A DNA stretch of 61,682 nt, taken from an uncultured Methanobrevibacter sp. (GTDB lineage Archaea; Methanobacteriota; Methanobacteria; Methanobacteriales; Methanobacteriaceae). Made by a program: the position numbers and the translations under genes. The notes below the pieces were generated by a model, which did not search any database, was not told the DNA's origin, and saw only the letters and a program-made list of their open reading frames with translations. The stretch is taken from the NCBI GenBank assembly GCA_902789505.1, contig CADAOO010000011.1:1-61682 (forward strand). The letters are read 5' to 3'. This document shows positions 44,185 through 54,264 of the stretch, in pieces (within the stretch, counting starts at the first letter, position 1; every line of letters begins with the position of its first letter).

Positions 44185-44979
44185 ATGACAAACATATCTT
44201 CGATAAAAACACACATGTACTGTCCGATGAAGCTATACATACAAAATCATGTTGACAAAAGCGAAAACAAAAATTACCAACTGGCAATCGAGGTTAAAAA
44301 GCTTAAAATTGATATTCTTGACTTGATTCAAAAAAATATGCGAAAAATCAAAAAAGAAATGAATATTTCCGAAATTGAGCAAATATTATCCTACAATATT
44401 GACTCATACATCCAAAATACGGCAGATTCAATAAAATCCCTGAATTTGGATTTTGAAAGTGAACAGATTAATGAAATTATTGATGACACTTACTTCAACA
44501 TTAAAATAAAAGCTTTAAAAATCATGCAAGCAATGAATATCCTTAATAAAGATGCATTTGAGATAATTGACATGTTTTTTCCAAATTGCATGTATTCTTA
44601 CATGTTAAAAGACGCCCAACTCGAACTGATTGGAATATGTGACAAAATAGAAATTATTGACGGAAAATATTATCCAGTAACCATTAAAAATTCAAATCCT
44701 CCATTAAAAGGAGTATGGGACCAGGATGCAATAGAACTGGTGGCCCATGCAATACTCATTGAAGAGGAATTTGACACAGAAGTCTTTGTTGGTTTTGTTG
44801 ACTATGAAAAAATTGGTGAGAGGCGTCCGGTTGTGATGGATGTGAATTTAAGAAAAGGATTATTTGAAGTAATACGCGAAGTTAAGGAAATAACAGACAA
44901 TGGAAAACTTCCAAAGGTTAAAAGCAGTGTTAAAAAATGTGAAAAATGCGAATATGCAGACATGTGCATTAAAAGTTAA
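44185..44979 (+). CDS. Solitary Cas4-like PD-(D/E)XK protein with iron-sulfur cysteines
   Basis: A 264-residue protein with the layout of the Cas4/Dna2 (DUF83) family: an N-terminal cysteine in MYCPMKLY (C13) and three C-terminal cysteines in KKCEKCEYADMC (C252, C255, C261), which together would hold a [4Fe-4S] cluster. Between them LIGICDKIEI gives the motif II aspartate (D153) and Q180DAIELVAHA the motif QxxxY-like helix. The next catalytic motif, usually ExK, reads PVTIKNS, so the glutamate is a threonine while K168 stays. Residues 30-125 form a helical insertion. No cas genes or repeats are nearby; a housekeeping nuclease or a non-catalytic DNA-binding role is possible. Confidence 0.72.
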   Translation: MTNISSIKTHMYCPMKLYIQNHVDKSENKNYQLAIEVKKLKIDILDLIQKNMRKIKKEMNISEIEQILSYNIDSYIQNTADSIKSLNLDFESEQINEIIDDTYFNIKIKALKIMQAMNILNKDAFEIIDMFFPNCMYSYMLKDAQLELIGICDKIEIIDGKYYPVTIKNSNPPLKGVWDQDAIELVAHAILIEEEFDTEVFVGFVDYEKIGERRPVVMDVNLRKGLFEVIREVKEITDNGKLPKVKSSVKKCEKCEYADMCIKS

Positions 44980-44986
44980 AATTAAA

Positions 44987-45007
44987 GGGAGTTATTAAAT
45001 AACTCCC
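44987..45007 (-). terminator. Terminator of the ehb operon
   Basis: GGGAGTTAT (44987-44995) and ATAACTCCC (44999-45007) form a perfect 9-bp GC-containing stem with a three-base loop. Read on the minus strand it is followed by TTTAATTTTAAC, so it should end the ehb transcript; on the plus strand no T-run follows. Confidence 0.65.
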
Positions 45008-45027
45008 CCATATGTCCATAAACATGA

Positions 45028-45687
45028 TTAAAATTTAATATTGCCACCTAAACGGTTAATATCAAAAACAGCAGTATCGGCAACAGACATTACAGCCAAA
45101 ACACCGGCCTGAATCGGATCAGTAATAATCAAATCAGCATACTTGGTTACACTACCAGGCATATTTAGTGAAATTACTATCAAATTACTTTCCTCTTTGA
45201 CTTTTTTAACCGCCCTTGTAATTTCACCGCCCATAAGTGAACCGGCCAGAACCAATGCGCTTACTCTAGGCAATCTTGAAATGGCTTCAACAGCTTCAGC
45301 CAAAGATTTTTCACCGACTAATGGAATTGTATCAATACTTATACGTTCTCCACGTATATTATGCCTATCCGCTTCAGTAATTGCTCCCATAGCCGCCTGA
45401 GACACTTGTGCTCCGCCACCTACAATAATTATACGTTTACCATAAATATCCAATTGAGAACCATGCAATTCAACTGATTTAACTTCATCAATATCATTTA
45501 AATCTGAAAGCAATTCATCGATATCTTCAACATGTTCCAATTCAAGATTAATAGAACCGATGTTATTCTTTTCTACAAAAAGGTGGACATAACTAATGTT
45601 AGCGCCATGGCTGGTGATAACATCAGTGATATCATCCAATACTCCTTTTTTCTCATAAGATTTGATAGTTAATGTATAATCACTCAT
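45028..45687 (-). CDS. ehbQ: ACT-domain protein at the end of the ehb operon (EhbQ-like, DUF5612)
   Basis: From the ATG at 45687 this is a 219-residue soluble protein. Residues 1-75 form an ACT domain ([21 protein letters not shown] then [11 protein letters not shown]), and the rest is a Rossmann-like part ([20 protein letters not shown] near 85-105, [17 protein letters not shown]) with a final [18 protein letters not shown]. It overlaps ehbP by eight bases and is the last gene of the operon, the position of ehbQ in Methanothermobacter. A regulatory role by ligand sensing is inferred from the ACT fold. The symbol rests on operon position. Confidence 0.72.
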   Translation of the reverse strand: MSDYTLTIKSYEKKGVLDDITDVITSHGANISYVHLFVEKNNIGSINLELEHVEDIDELLSDLNDIDEVKSVELHGSQLDIYGKRIIIVGGGAQVSQAAMGAITEADRHNIRGERISIDTIPLVGEKSLAEAVEAISRLPRVSALVLAGSLMGGEITRAVKKVKEESNLIVISLNMPGSVTKYADLIITDPIQAGVLAVMSVADTAVFDINRLGGNIKF

Positions 45688-45943
45688 TTTTTGGCCTAAT
45701 TTTATCCAATTCTGCATGAGCTCTTTTCCACATGCTCAAATAGTTATCATCTTCAGTTACAGGAATGACTTCAAGACCCAATTGCTTATGTTCAGCAATC
45801 CATTCCTCATGAAATACGGGTATTTCTATTTTAATTGGCTCAGAGGTTTTATTTACAACAATTAAATTTCTATAAGGAAAATCCCATTCTACAATGTATC
45901 CTCCAAGACTTACCATATGATACGGCCTCATAACAAATTTCAT
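45680..45943 (-). CDS. ehbP: Energy-converting hydrogenase B, subunit P
   Basis: An 87-residue soluble protein starting [26 protein letters not shown], the conserved opening of EhbP. It has no membrane segment or cysteine motif. It is placed between the membrane subunit EhbO and the ACT-domain protein, as in other Methanobacteriales. Its task in the complex is not known. Confidence 0.85.
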   Translation of the reverse strand: MKFVMRPYHMVSLGGYIVEWDFPYRNLIVVNKTSEPIKIEIPVFHEEWIAEHKQLGLEVIPVTEDDNYLSMWKRAHAELDKIRPKNE

Positions 45944-45952
45944 AAAATCACC

Positions 45953-46951
45953 TCATAATAATCCAAGTACAATAGATAATATTCCAAGCAATGTAGTTCC
46001 GAGTATTGTAGGCAATAACTGCCTGTTAGTGAATACCGGGCTGAATGCAGATAAAATTCCCATCATAAACACAAGTACTAAAGATACAAGGACAACAATT
46101 AAAATGCTCCAAGATGTGATTAACGGCGGAATTCCCAGGAACAATACTGAAAACAGTGCACCAAGCACCATCATAAAGAATCCTCTTGTCAAATAGACAA
46201 TGGTCCTATACTTTGAAGCATATTCCATATATGGTCCCTCAATAACATCACATTTCGCTTTAATAATTGAAAATGGATACTCATTCAATATAATCATGTA
46301 TCCAATGAAGAATACAATAGCTGCAATGGCTCCTGATACTGTAAACAGGAATGGCCCATGAACCTGCTGATATGCGACAATTTCCTCAAGGAAAATGCTT
46401 CTTGCCTGAGTCACAGGTGCAAATAATGCCAAATACAATGGGAAAGAACCATAAGTAATCATCCTTAAAGATCTTCTTGAACTTATATCTTCAATGAATG
46501 ATCTTGTTGCATTATTATGAACTGCACCTTTAATCTGGTCAGGGAATGGCATTCTAACAGACATGACTGATTTGGATAATGCTCCCATCAACACATAACA
46601 TATTTCTTCGACTTTCAAAAGACCCACAATAGCTACTAAGCTTGAAAGGGCAGGAATTGCAAAAGCCTGAGGAGTCAATGCAATCAGCAAACACATGACT
46701 ACAATGAAACAGATTATAGGTAATACTTTATATAGTCCCGGAACCGGAGATTCGACCTTGACATTTTCTTTAAACATGAACTTAATAGGAGCCATAATTC
46801 CCGGAGCAATTACAATAGGCCCGATTCTTTGCTGAATTCTTGCATGAATATATTTCCTTTCAATACCCGGCAGCAATGTTGAAATTATAAAGCAAACTAA
46901 AATTGTAATTATTGCCGCAAGAATTGAATAGATAACAGTATTTGAAAACAT
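45953..46951 (-). CDS. ehbO: Energy-converting hydrogenase B, subunit O (NuoH-like)
   Basis: A 332-residue membrane protein with about eight segments. It is the homolog of complex I subunit NuoH, which joins the hydrogenase arm to the ion-pumping arm. GIERKYIHARIQQRIGP near residues 29-45 and GAPxK-type cytoplasmic loop VIAPGIMAPIKFMFKEN, and the acidic loop FSIIKAKCDVIEGPYMEYASKYR, are typical. It lies 3 nt downstream of ehbN. Confidence 0.93.
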   Translation of the reverse strand: MFSNTVIYSILAAIITILVCFIISTLLPGIERKYIHARIQQRIGPIVIAPGIMAPIKFMFKENVKVESPVPGLYKVLPIICFIVVMCLLIALTPQAFAIPALSSLVAIVGLLKVEEICYVLMGALSKSVMSVRMPFPDQIKGAVHNNATRSFIEDISSRRSLRMITYGSFPLYLALFAPVTQARSIFLEEIVAYQQVHGPFLFTVSGAIAAIVFFIGYMIILNEYPFSIIKAKCDVIEGPYMEYASKYRTIVYLTRGFFMMVLGALFSVLFLGIPPLITSWSILIVVLVSLVLVFMMGILSAFSPVFTNRQLLPTILGTTLLGILSIVLGLL

Positions 46952-46954
46952 GAT

Positions 46955-48085
46955 TTATCTCCTAATAATTTCAATTGCTCTATCGGTACATGTGAAACAC
47001 GGATCACACTGTACGATACATAATTGGGCATCAGTAATCTGGTCTCCAATGCAGGCATATTGCATTGCACCAATATTTGCCATTGATGGAGTCCTTATAA
47101 TACAGTGCCTTACTCTTCCGCTTTCGAGTGCATATGAATGATACAAAGTTCCTCTTGGAACTTCAATATAACTTTCAATGATATCAGTGTCAAACATTTC
47201 CCAATCCCTGTTGACTATTTTGCCTTCAGGAATATTGGCTATGGCCTGACGAATAATTTTAATTGATTCAAATGATTCAAGAGCCCTCATGACCAAATTT
47301 GATTTTACATCACCGTCAGGCTGTGTGATAACGTTAAAATCAAAATCATCATATTCAAACATTGTTGTTCTCAAATCTCTTGCAACACCGGTTGCCCTGA
47401 GAGTCGGTCCTGTAACGGCAAGTTCAATAGCTTGCTTTTGTGGAAGCACACCGATTCCAGTAATCCTTGACATTACGATTGAATCGTTGATAAACCTTTC
47501 TACAAATCCTGTAAGACCTTCTTCAAGTTTATCCATATCCTCTTTAAGCCTTAGCAGTTTAGCTTCATCCAAATCGCATCTTGGCCTTACTCCACCTAAA
47601 ACGGAACATCCATACTGTACCCTATTACCTCCAATCATTGCAAGCAATTCCATTACAATTTCCCTTAAGTAGAATACCCTCATTGAAAATGTTTCATGGG
47701 AGAGAACTTCACAACCATGCGCTAAATACAAAAAGTGTGAGTGCAAACGTTCAAGTTCGCCCATTATGACCCGAATATAATTAGCTCTTTCTGGAATTTC
47801 GATACCTAAACCAATTTCAGCGGTCCTGCATGAATTCCATATATGTGAATTGGAACAAATTCCACAGATTTTCTCAGTCAATGAATTTGCCTTTTCTACC
47901 GGAAGACCTTCCATAATCCTTTCAATTCCACGGTGATTTACACCAATTGTGATTTCGGCTTCCTGAACTATTTCATCTTCCACGAAAAATCTTACCCTAT
48001 ATGGTTCCAATGCAGCAGGGTGAACTGTACCCATTGGAATTTCTGTCTCTATAATATTACTTCTTGGTACTTTCTCATCCATCAA
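46955..48085 (-). CDS. ehbN: Energy-converting hydrogenase B, large [NiFe] subunit
   Basis: The catalytic subunit, 376 residues, holding the nickel-iron site. The N-terminal ligand motif is [11 protein letters not shown] (CxxC, about residues 70-75) and the C-terminal motif [12 protein letters not shown] (CxxC) lies about 15 residues before the end; in this class there is no cleaved C-terminal peptide. [11 protein letters not shown] and [17 protein letters not shown] are also characteristic of group 4 hydrogenases. It consumes H2 to reduce ferredoxin at the expense of the ion gradient. Confidence 0.95.
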   Translation of the reverse strand: MMDEKVPRSNIIETEIPMGTVHPAALEPYRVRFFVEDEIVQEAEITIGVNHRGIERIMEGLPVEKANSLTEKICGICSNSHIWNSCRTAEIGLGIEIPERANYIRVIMGELERLHSHFLYLAHGCEVLSHETFSMRVFYLREIVMELLAMIGGNRVQYGCSVLGGVRPRCDLDEAKLLRLKEDMDKLEEGLTGFVERFINDSIVMSRITGIGVLPQKQAIELAVTGPTLRATGVARDLRTTMFEYDDFDFNVITQPDGDVKSNLVMRALESFESIKIIRQAIANIPEGKIVNRDWEMFDTDIIESYIEVPRGTLYHSYALESGRVRHCIIRTPSMANIGAMQYACIGDQITDAQLCIVQCDPCFTCTDRAIEIIRR

Positions 48086-48094
48086 ATCCCCTCT

Positions 48095-48541
48095 TTAATC
48101 CGCATCCAATAATATAGGTAATAATGATACAACTCCAGCTAAAACGTCTTGCGGCCTTACGGCACAACCTGGAATTTTCGCATTTACCGGTATAATATTT
48201 TCGACTGGTCCTTCAATTTCTTCTGATGGAATATCACCATAACAGTTTTTGTATACTCCACCCATCAAGGCACAACTTCCTGCAGCTACAACCAATTTAG
48301 GATTAGGAATAGCATTATATATCTCTTCCAATGGTTTCCTGTTCAAATGTGTAACCGGTCCTGTAACAACCAATACATCAGCTTCACGAGGATTCCAAGT
48401 TAAAAACACATTGTATTGCTCTGCATCGAATCTTGGTGATAATATTGAGTTGACAATTTCAATATCGCATCCATTACATCCTCCGGTATAAACCAGCATG
48501 ACATGTATTGCTCTTGCTCTTGAAAATGATTTAATACCCAT
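48095..48541 (-). CDS. ehbM: Energy-converting hydrogenase B, small subunit
   Basis: A 148-residue protein binding the proximal [4Fe-4S] cluster, homologous to NuoB. The ligands are in [13 protein letters not shown] (CxxC near residues 21-24), [15 protein letters not shown] near 91 and [11 protein letters not shown] near 125. Its ATG directly abuts the ehbL stop, giving close translational coupling. Confidence 0.94.
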   Translation of the reverse strand: MGIKSFSRARAIHVMLVYTGGCNGCDIEIVNSILSPRFDAEQYNVFLTWNPREADVLVVTGPVTHLNRKPLEEIYNAIPNPKLVVAAGSCALMGGVYKNCYGDIPSEEIEGPVENIIPVNAKIPGCAVRPQDVLAGVVSLLPILLDAD

Positions 48542-49033
48542 CTAATCACCTTCCTCTTTATTTTTTAATACAGTTGTATCTGACAAGTACTGTGCAATAA
48601 ATTTAAGTTTATCATCTGAAATTTTAAACGGTTGTTCAATGAATTCTGAAACATCAACTTCCTGATCGCCAACACAGCTTGGATGTATTGTTCCCTTTTC
48701 ACCGTAAAGTGAATATATCGGGCAGAAATCATGACAGTAATAACACACAACACATTTTTCAAGATTAATTTCAGGTACTTCAGTTTTAGTCCAACCGTCA
48801 GTTATTTTAACAGGACTTGTTAATTTTTTCATCTCTACTGCACCGGTCGGACAGACATTGGCACAACCCCCACATCCAATGCAAGCCTTTTCATCAACCC
48901 TGTCATCAACTTCCACTGAAAGTGTTGAGATTTGTCTTCTCAATTCCATGTCTGTGACTCGGTCCGCTGCAAAAAAGATTCTTTTAAAGTTAGTAAAAGC
49001 TCCTTCCAAAGCTATTTTAAGTATACCGCTCAT
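48542..49033 (-). CDS. ehbL: Energy-converting hydrogenase B, ferredoxin-type subunit L
   Basis: A 163-residue protein with two [4Fe-4S] motifs: CIGCGGCANVCP near residue 46 and CVVCYYCHDFCP near 79. It corresponds to the NuoI-like electron-transfer subunit linking polyferredoxin to the small subunit. The C terminus (about residues 110-163) is an extra acidic extension. The start codon abuts the stop of ehbK. Confidence 0.92.
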   Translation of the reverse strand: MSGILKIALEGAFTNFKRIFFAADRVTDMELRRQISTLSVEVDDRVDEKACIGCGGCANVCPTGAVEMKKLTSPVKITDGWTKTEVPEINLEKCVVCYYCHDFCPIYSLYGEKGTIHPSCVGDQEVDVSEFIEQPFKISDDKLKFIAQYLSDTTVLKNKEEGD

Positions 49034-50440
49034 TTAAATACCCTCTATTGAATCTTTAAAATTTCTTTCGAATAAGAATGCCCTTGCAGGACATGCATTC
49101 TTGCATGCTCCACAATAAGTACACTTTTCATCATTCACTACAAAGTTACCGCCAATTTCATCGATTGCATCATATGAACATATCTTATGGCATAATCCGC
49201 AATGCATACATAATTTTTGCTCAATGAAATTAAATCCATCCTTAATCTCATTTTTATACATGGTGGATTTAGGAATTGCATCAACCGGACAGTGAACAGC
49301 ACAGTTTTCACATAAGATACATTTATCCAAGTTAACGTCTATTGTTCCCCTGTGCAATGTAATAGCATCTTCCTGACACAGTTCAACACATATTCCACAG
49401 GATATGCAATCTTCAGATACTGAACCATCCCATGAATGAGTCATAAATTGACGTGCCCCTGTTTCATCACAAACCTGAACACATTTTCCACAGGATACGC
49501 AGAAACCGGATAATGTAGGCATTTCTTTATCATCAAACTCATCATAAATAAACATTTCCTCATCTTCAGCCAATGTCTGAATAGGGCATGAACTGATTGC
49601 TATTTCATGAGTTGTATTTTCTGTGTCTGCAGTAGGATCATATCTTAACTTGCCATCAATATTTTTAAGTGAATCATTTTCACATAAATCCGCACATAAT
49701 CCACAATTCAGACAGGATACAATTGAACCGTTCGGTTTCTGATTCAGTTTATTGACAATAATCTCAAATCCTTCAACAGAAATTGCATTATTAGGACATG
49801 CCTTCATACAATTAAGGCAAAGTGTACATGAAGATTTGTTAACCATTTGACGTTTATTCATTGATTCATTTGGACAAACATCATTACATAACCTGCATTC
49901 ACTGCAAATTCCGTCATCCCTATCAATAGAGACATGAATTGCTCCTGTTGGGCAGTATTCCTGGCATCTTCCACATAAAATACATTTCTCTATGTCTGTA
50001 CCGACATAAGTTCTTGTAACCTCCTTGGTTTTTGTTTCAACTTTATGAGGAACATTATCCAAAGGAGGATTCAATATTTTTAATGAAGTTATTAAATTGA
50101 TTTGCTTATCTTTTTCCAAATCATATCCGTCCACACGATTTGGACATGTCTCTTCACAAACTCCGCAACGTGAACAGATTCCATATACAATTCCGTCTTC
50201 AATAGTGATATTGCTGGTCGGACAATTGTACATGCACATTCCACAACCGTTACATTTGGCCCTGTCTACAACATAACCTCCGTAACCATTTTGGAAAATT
50301 GCACCGTTTGGACAGTTTTCATAACAAATTCCGCAGGTAAGGCAACTAAAAGCTCTACCATTAATTAATCTAATAGCTTTTGTAGGACATTGTTTAATAC
50401 ATTCCCTTTTTCCATCACATGTATTAGTTGATAAAAACAT
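49034..50440 (-). CDS. ehbK: Energy-converting hydrogenase B, polyferredoxin subunit K
   Basis: A 468-residue cytoplasmic iron-sulfur protein. I count twelve full CX2CX2CX3C motifs (for example CLTCGICYENCP, CNGCGMCMYNCP, CILCGRCQEYCP, CTLCLNCMKACP, CVSCGKCVQVCD, CTYCGACKNACP), plus an incomplete one at the N terminus (three cysteines in CDGKRECIKQC), which a lone cysteine in SSCPIQ could complete. It therefore carries at least twelve [4Fe-4S] clusters and would wire electrons between ferredoxin and the hydrogenase core. A stretch of about 40 residues without cysteines near 110-150 separates two groups of clusters. Confidence 0.95.
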   Translation of the reverse strand: MFLSTNTCDGKRECIKQCPTKAIRLINGRAFSCLTCGICYENCPNGAIFQNGYGGYVVDRAKCNGCGMCMYNCPTSNITIEDGIVYGICSRCGVCEETCPNRVDGYDLEKDKQINLITSLKILNPPLDNVPHKVETKTKEVTRTYVGTDIEKCILCGRCQEYCPTGAIHVSIDRDDGICSECRLCNDVCPNESMNKRQMVNKSSCTLCLNCMKACPNNAISVEGFEIIVNKLNQKPNGSIVSCLNCGLCADLCENDSLKNIDGKLRYDPTADTENTTHEIAISSCPIQTLAEDEEMFIYDEFDDKEMPTLSGFCVSCGKCVQVCDETGARQFMTHSWDGSVSEDCISCGICVELCQEDAITLHRGTIDVNLDKCILCENCAVHCPVDAIPKSTMYKNEIKDGFNFIEQKLCMHCGLCHKICSYDAIDEIGGNFVVNDEKCTYCGACKNACPARAFLFERNFKDSIEGI

Positions 50441-50452
50441 TATAACAACTCC

Positions 50453-50704
50453 TTATTTACTCCTTGCAAATAGTAGTTTACCTACAAAAATTCCTATTAA
50501 AGCAGCCAGAAATGCAGTGGAAATCGGCAAGTCTGTATAAAATGGGAAATTGCCCAATTGCCATGCAACAATAATTCCGACTATAAATATTACTACAAAT
50601 GATGCTAATGTGAACTTTGCATCACCAACATTGAGTTTAATCTGAGATCCTATAATTAAACCCAATATCAAACCGAATATAATTGGTCCTAAACTTAACA
50701 TCAT
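50453..50704 (-). CDS. ehbJ: Energy-converting hydrogenase B, membrane subunit J
   Basis: An 83-residue membrane protein with three hydrophobic segments (GPIIFGLILGLIIGSQI, FTLASFVVIFIVGIIVAW, ISTAFLAALIGIFVGKLLF). Its ATG overlaps the ehbI stop (ATGA). Role in the complex: small integral membrane subunit. Confidence 0.85.
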   Translation of the reverse strand: MMLSLGPIIFGLILGLIIGSQIKLNVGDAKFTLASFVVIFIVGIIVAWQLGNFPFYTDLPISTAFLAALIGIFVGKLLFARSK

Positions 50705-51177
50705 TCGCTCTCCTCTACCAATTTTTTAAATCCTGCAAATGCAATAGCTATTGCAGACAATCCTACAAATACTTTTAAACCCACAAATATATTGAGATAT
50801 GGGATAATACCTGCATTGGTAACATCCGGATAATGCAAAACATTCTGTAAAGCGGCGGGAACAACATTGAGCAAATCTGTACCTACATTATAAAGGTAAA
50901 ATCCGCCAAGGAACAGACCTATCAATCCGAATATTATGAAACCCAAAGCACCGATTGATTCAAAGACTTCAACATATGTGTGAGACAACTCTAATGGGGA
51001 ATTACCCAATCCATAAACAAGAACAGATAATATAATTCCACTAGCTATCATTGCACCACCTTGGAAACCTCCTCCAGGAGTTATGTGGCCTCCAAGAATA
51101 GTCATTACACCTAAACAGATCAATAAAATTGAAAGCGGCAAAGATATAATTTTTAAAATCATACTACCCTGACTCAT
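50701..51177 (-). CDS. ehbI: Energy-converting hydrogenase B, membrane subunit I (MnhB-like)
   Basis: A 158-residue membrane protein with about four segments and the MnhB/MrpB signature GGHITPGGGFQGGAMIASGIILSVLVYG near residues 29-56. In Mrp-type antiporters and in Ehb this subunit belongs to the sodium/proton translocating module. It overlaps ehbH and ehbJ by four bases on either side. Confidence 0.9.
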   Translation of the reverse strand: MSQGSMILKIISLPLSILLICLGVMTILGGHITPGGGFQGGAMIASGIILSVLVYGLGNSPLELSHTYVEVFESIGALGFIIFGLIGLFLGGFYLYNVGTDLLNVVPAALQNVLHYPDVTNAGIIPYLNIFVGLKVFVGLSAIAIAFAGFKKLVEESE

Positions 51178-51452
51178 CGTTTATCCCCCAATAATCCTCT
51201 GCCAAATATGAGCAATACCACCAAACCGGCAGTTAACAATATAATTGATTCGCCTAAAGTATCGTAGGCTCTGAAATCAAATATAACAACAGTAACCATG
51301 TTCGGAGCTATTTGAGTTCCCAATGCATTGTAAATATTACTTACACCAGGATTAATCAAAGCGCTAATATCAAATATTGCATCCACCAGAGTAACTGAAA
51401 ATATTGCAGTTAAGATAGCTGCAAGCAAATTACGAATAGTATTATTAGACAA
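51174..51452 (-). CDS. ehbH: Energy-converting hydrogenase B, membrane subunit H
   Basis: A membrane protein of about 92 residues with two or three segments (NLLAAILTAIFSVTLVDAIF and ESIILLTAGLVVLLIFGRG) and a middle PNMVTVVIFDFRAYDTLGE that resembles the C-terminal part of MnhA/MbhE-type subunits. I place the start at the TTG 51452 (reading SNNTIRNLL) because GGGGTGG precedes it; a longer frame to 51491 would overlap ehbG by 47 bases. Confidence 0.82.
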   Translation of the reverse strand: MSNNTIRNLLAAILTAIFSVTLVDAIFDISALINPGVSNIYNALGTQIAPNMVTVVIFDFRAYDTLGESIILLTAGLVVLLIFGRGLLGDKR

Positions 51453-51780
51453 GATTACCACCCCAGTATAAAAATGTAACAAGAATAGCAAGTGTTACAA
51501 TTGCATAAAACAACATTTTCTCAAGTGAATCCTCTTGTTCAATTTTAAACTTAGGAATAAGCGGAATATTTGAAATTAACACAATCGCCAATATAAATGC
51601 CACCAATCCTGCAAGCAAAACGTTTACATGGCGAAGCAGCAATGTTGAAATCACTAATGAAACAATCAAAAATATTTCAGCAGTAATGCTTCCGGAAACA
51701 TCAGCATTGGTTACCGGACCCGGTGAAAACAGTTTTTTGAACTGTTTTACAACATCAAATATCTGGTCATATAGTTTCAT
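51445..51780 (-). CDS. ehbG: Energy-converting hydrogenase B, membrane subunit G
   Basis: A 111-residue membrane protein with three hydrophobic segments after a 35-residue soluble start ([22 protein letters not shown]). It overlaps ehbF by four bases and ehbH by eight. Its position matches ehbG of Methanothermobacter. Confidence 0.85.
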   Translation of the reverse strand: MKLYDQIFDVVKQFKKLFSPGPVTNADVSGSITAEIFLIVSLVISTLLLRHVNVLLAGLVAFILAIVLISNIPLIPKFKIEQEDSLEKMLFYAIVTLAILVTFLYWGGNLV

Positions 51781-53231
51781 AATATCCCTCCTACAAAGTT
51801 AGAAATTCCACTTGTGACAGCATCTGGGAATAAACCTAATAGTATAATTATAATCAACAATACTCCCATTGCAAATATCATTGAACGAGGAACCTCTTTT
51901 CCTTCAACTTCCAAATCATTTGGTTTCGGTCTTAAAAACATTGCATAGAATGTTTTTATAAATACTACAAATGTAGCTATGCTTACCATTATAGCTAAAA
52001 TAGACAATTCAGGGAATCCGCAACTTAAAGAAGCTTGAACAAGCATTAATTTGGATTGGAAACCGCTTAAAGGAGGAACTCCCGCCATCGCCATACCACC
52101 AATTAAAAGCATTATACCAACTTTCGGATGATATGCCAAAAGGCCTCCGAGTTTACGTGTATCTACTTCATTTGTTGCATTTACGATTGCACCAAATCCA
52201 ATGAATAATAATGCAGTAATCATAATTTCATTTAACGCTTGGAAAAGACCTGCAGTTATAGCAAACTGTGTTCCAAGACCTATACCTAATCCGATGAATC
52301 CTAACTCTCCAACAGCTAAAAATCCAATCATCCTTCTGAAATCTGTTTGAGTAAGTGCAAGAGAAACACCCAATACCATAGCCAAGATAGAGAAGAAGAC
52401 TATGAGAACCTCAAATATTGGAAGTGATGAATAGATTCTAAACATGATCAATACGATTGAAATCATTGAGATAACTGTAAATGACTGTAGTAAAGCTGCA
52501 CCATGAGGTTCGGCTTTTGAATATATTCCAGACTTGATGGTATGGAATGGTGGTAGACCAGAGGCATATAACCAACCAAAGAATATTAATGCGAGTGACA
52601 TCAAGAATACTGGAGAAGTAACATTAACCAAACCATTGTGAACTGCAGCGGCAATATCAGTGACATTCACACTACCAGTCAAGGCCAATAGGAATCCAAT
52701 TCCTAAAAGCATTATTGGAGAACCAATTGATCCCAAAATCATATACTTAAGAGCCATTTCGTAACTATAATCAATTGATGACGCTGCAACGATACCAACT
52801 TGCGCCAAAGCCAAAATCTCAAAGAATACAAACATGTGGAATATGTCATCAGTTAAAAGCATTGCAGTAACGGCCGCAGTACCCAAGAACAGCAGGAACA
52901 AATATGGTCCTGAAACTTCCTTATATTTATTTAAATAAATAAATATGACTAAGAATGTTAAAAGACCCACCATCGCAATGAATATCTGCTGTAAGAATGT
53001 AAATGAATAGGTAATTGCTGGATGGAACATCACATTTGTTACATTATCCATTATTGGAGCATATCCTCCGAAGTAATGAAGACCATAATTAGAAGCCAAC
53101 GGTATAATCGGAAGACATATTGCAACAACAAATGCAAAAATCTTAGTTATCTTATTGAATTTTGAAAATGCACTAATAAGCAATGCTGCCATCAATGGAA
53201 CTATAACCATAAGTGGAATTAATTCATTCAT
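51777..53231 (-). CDS. ehbF: Energy-converting hydrogenase B, ion-translocating subunit F (MnhD/NuoN-like)
   Basis: A 484-residue antiporter-like membrane protein with about 14 segments. It keeps the charged residues of this family: [10 protein letters not shown] with the key glutamate near residue 135, [15 protein letters not shown] near 158, and [32 protein letters not shown] near 217 with lysine and histidine residues; [17 protein letters not shown] near 385 is also conserved. It is the main proton/sodium channel candidate of the complex. Confidence 0.94.
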   Translation of the reverse strand: MNELIPLMVIVPLMAALLISAFSKFNKITKIFAFVVAICLPIIPLASNYGLHYFGGYAPIMDNVTNVMFHPAITYSFTFLQQIFIAMVGLLTFLVIFIYLNKYKEVSGPYLFLLFLGTAAVTAMLLTDDIFHMFVFFEILALAQVGIVAASSIDYSYEMALKYMILGSIGSPIMLLGIGFLLALTGSVNVTDIAAAVHNGLVNVTSPVFLMSLALIFFGWLYASGLPPFHTIKSGIYSKAEPHGAALLQSFTVISMISIVLIMFRIYSSLPIFEVLIVFFSILAMVLGVSLALTQTDFRRMIGFLAVGELGFIGLGIGLGTQFAITAGLFQALNEIMITALLFIGFGAIVNATNEVDTRKLGGLLAYHPKVGIMLLIGGMAMAGVPPLSGFQSKLMLVQASLSCGFPELSILAIMVSIATFVVFIKTFYAMFLRPKPNDLEVEGKEVPRSMIFAMGVLLIIIILLGLFPDAVTSGISNFVGGIL

Positions 53232-53610
53232 TGTATTCCTCCTGTTTTGATGTGTCAGCCAACATTACTTTAGTGGATAAAGTACCATATCTTCTATATA
53301 AAACCATTACCAAAGCCAGCATGACAGCCAAGGTACTGGCACCGATTACAATACTGGTGAGCACCAAACCAAAAGGTAATGGATATGCCGCATTTGCTGC
53401 AAACCATGAAGTGTCCATTCCAGGCATTAAAATAGGTACAACTCCGCCAGGCCTATAACCAATGGCAACAATGAATAAATTAGCTCCTTCTTCAATAAAA
53501 CTAATACCAATTATCTTTTTTATGATATTGTCTACAAAAATTGCCGCATAAAGTCCAATAATAATCAAAGCAGCAGATGTAAATAATACCACGAGTTGAA
53601 CGTATGCCAT
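53224..53610 (-). CDS. ehbE: Energy-converting hydrogenase B, membrane subunit E (MnhC/NuoK-like)
   Basis: A 128-residue protein with three segments and the NuoK/MnhC pattern [20 protein letters not shown] near residues 33-52 and [25 protein letters not shown] near 77-101. It overlaps ehbF by eight bases and ehbD by one. Confidence 0.9.
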   Translation of the reverse strand: MAYVQLVVLFTSAALIIIGLYAAIFVDNIIKKIIGISFIEEGANLFIVAIGYRPGGVVPILMPGMDTSWFAANAAYPLPFGLVLTSIVIGASTLAVMLALVMVLYRRYGTLSTKVMLADTSKQEEYNE

Positions 53611-53843
53611 TAGCTATCCTCCCTTTGAGTTTTTTTAACAGCCAAAGCAATAAATACAGGAATAATAACTGCACTTACAACCGCCTGTGTCAAAGCAACA
53701 TCAGGCGCCAGAAGTATCTGGAAAAGAACTGCAACAGCTCCTCCAGAAAATCCTGTTAAAATTGCGGCTTTCAGTAAGTCTTTTTGAATAAGAGCAAGAA
53801 TTGCACTGATAATAATTATAAACATTAATATGAACTCTAACAT
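53610..53843 (-). CDS. ehbD: Energy-converting hydrogenase B, membrane subunit D (DUF4040)
   Basis: A 77-residue membrane protein with three segments: [40 protein letters not shown] and [33 protein letters not shown] is the conserved DUF4040/MnhA-C signature. The ATG at 53843 follows GGTGAG, which overlaps the end of ehbC; a longer frame to 53918 would run 74 bases into ehbC and is unlikely. Confidence 0.88.
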   Translation of the reverse strand: MLEFILMFIIIISAILALIQKDLLKAAILTGFSGGAVAVLFQILLAPDVALTQAVVSAVIIPVFIALAVKKTQREDS

Positions 53844-53844
53844 T

Positions 53845-54264
53845 TTACTCACCCTCATCAATTTCCAACATAGTAACTGAAAATCTTTCATCCGCTTTAA
53901 GCTTTTCAGAATTTTCACTTTCTAAAGCCTGCATTTTTTCTTTAGATTGGATGAAAGGATTATCATCAACAACTTCTTCATCAGTTACTAAATCCAAGTT
54001 ATTTTCTCTATCTTCTTTTTTCCAATAAGCATTAGCTATTGCATGTGCGGTAAACGGTGCAAGAATAAAGTAAATTCCTGCAAGCAAATATTGGCCGATA
54101 GCAATCATAGCAATAATACACGCAATATCAAAAACGCCAAAAATATGAATTCTTGCATAAACAACATTTTTAGTGCCTTTTGATAATGACAAAACACCAA
54201 CTGCTGATATAATAATTAAAAATGCTGATATTATAAGAAGAGCGGACTGAACATATTCTATCAT
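53845..54264 (-). CDS. ehbC: Energy-converting hydrogenase B, membrane subunit C (MnhG-like)
   Basis: A 139-residue protein whose first 80 residues match MnhG (three segments; [25 protein letters not shown]), followed by an acidic cytoplasmic extension of about 55 residues ([20 protein letters not shown]) not found in Mrp antiporters. The ATG overlaps the ehbB stop (ATGA). Confidence 0.88.
   Translation of the reverse strand: MIEYVQSALLIISAFLIIISAVGVLSLSKGTKNVVYARIHIFGVFDIACIIAMIAIGQYLLAGIYFILAPFTAHAIANAYWKKEDRENNLDLVTDEEVVDDNPFIQSKEKMQALESENSEKLKADERFSVTMLEIDEGE

Noticed and set aside
44185..45007. CRISPR-Cas locus suggested by the Cas4-like gene
   Set aside because: No direct-repeat array and no other cas gene is visible anywhere in the window.
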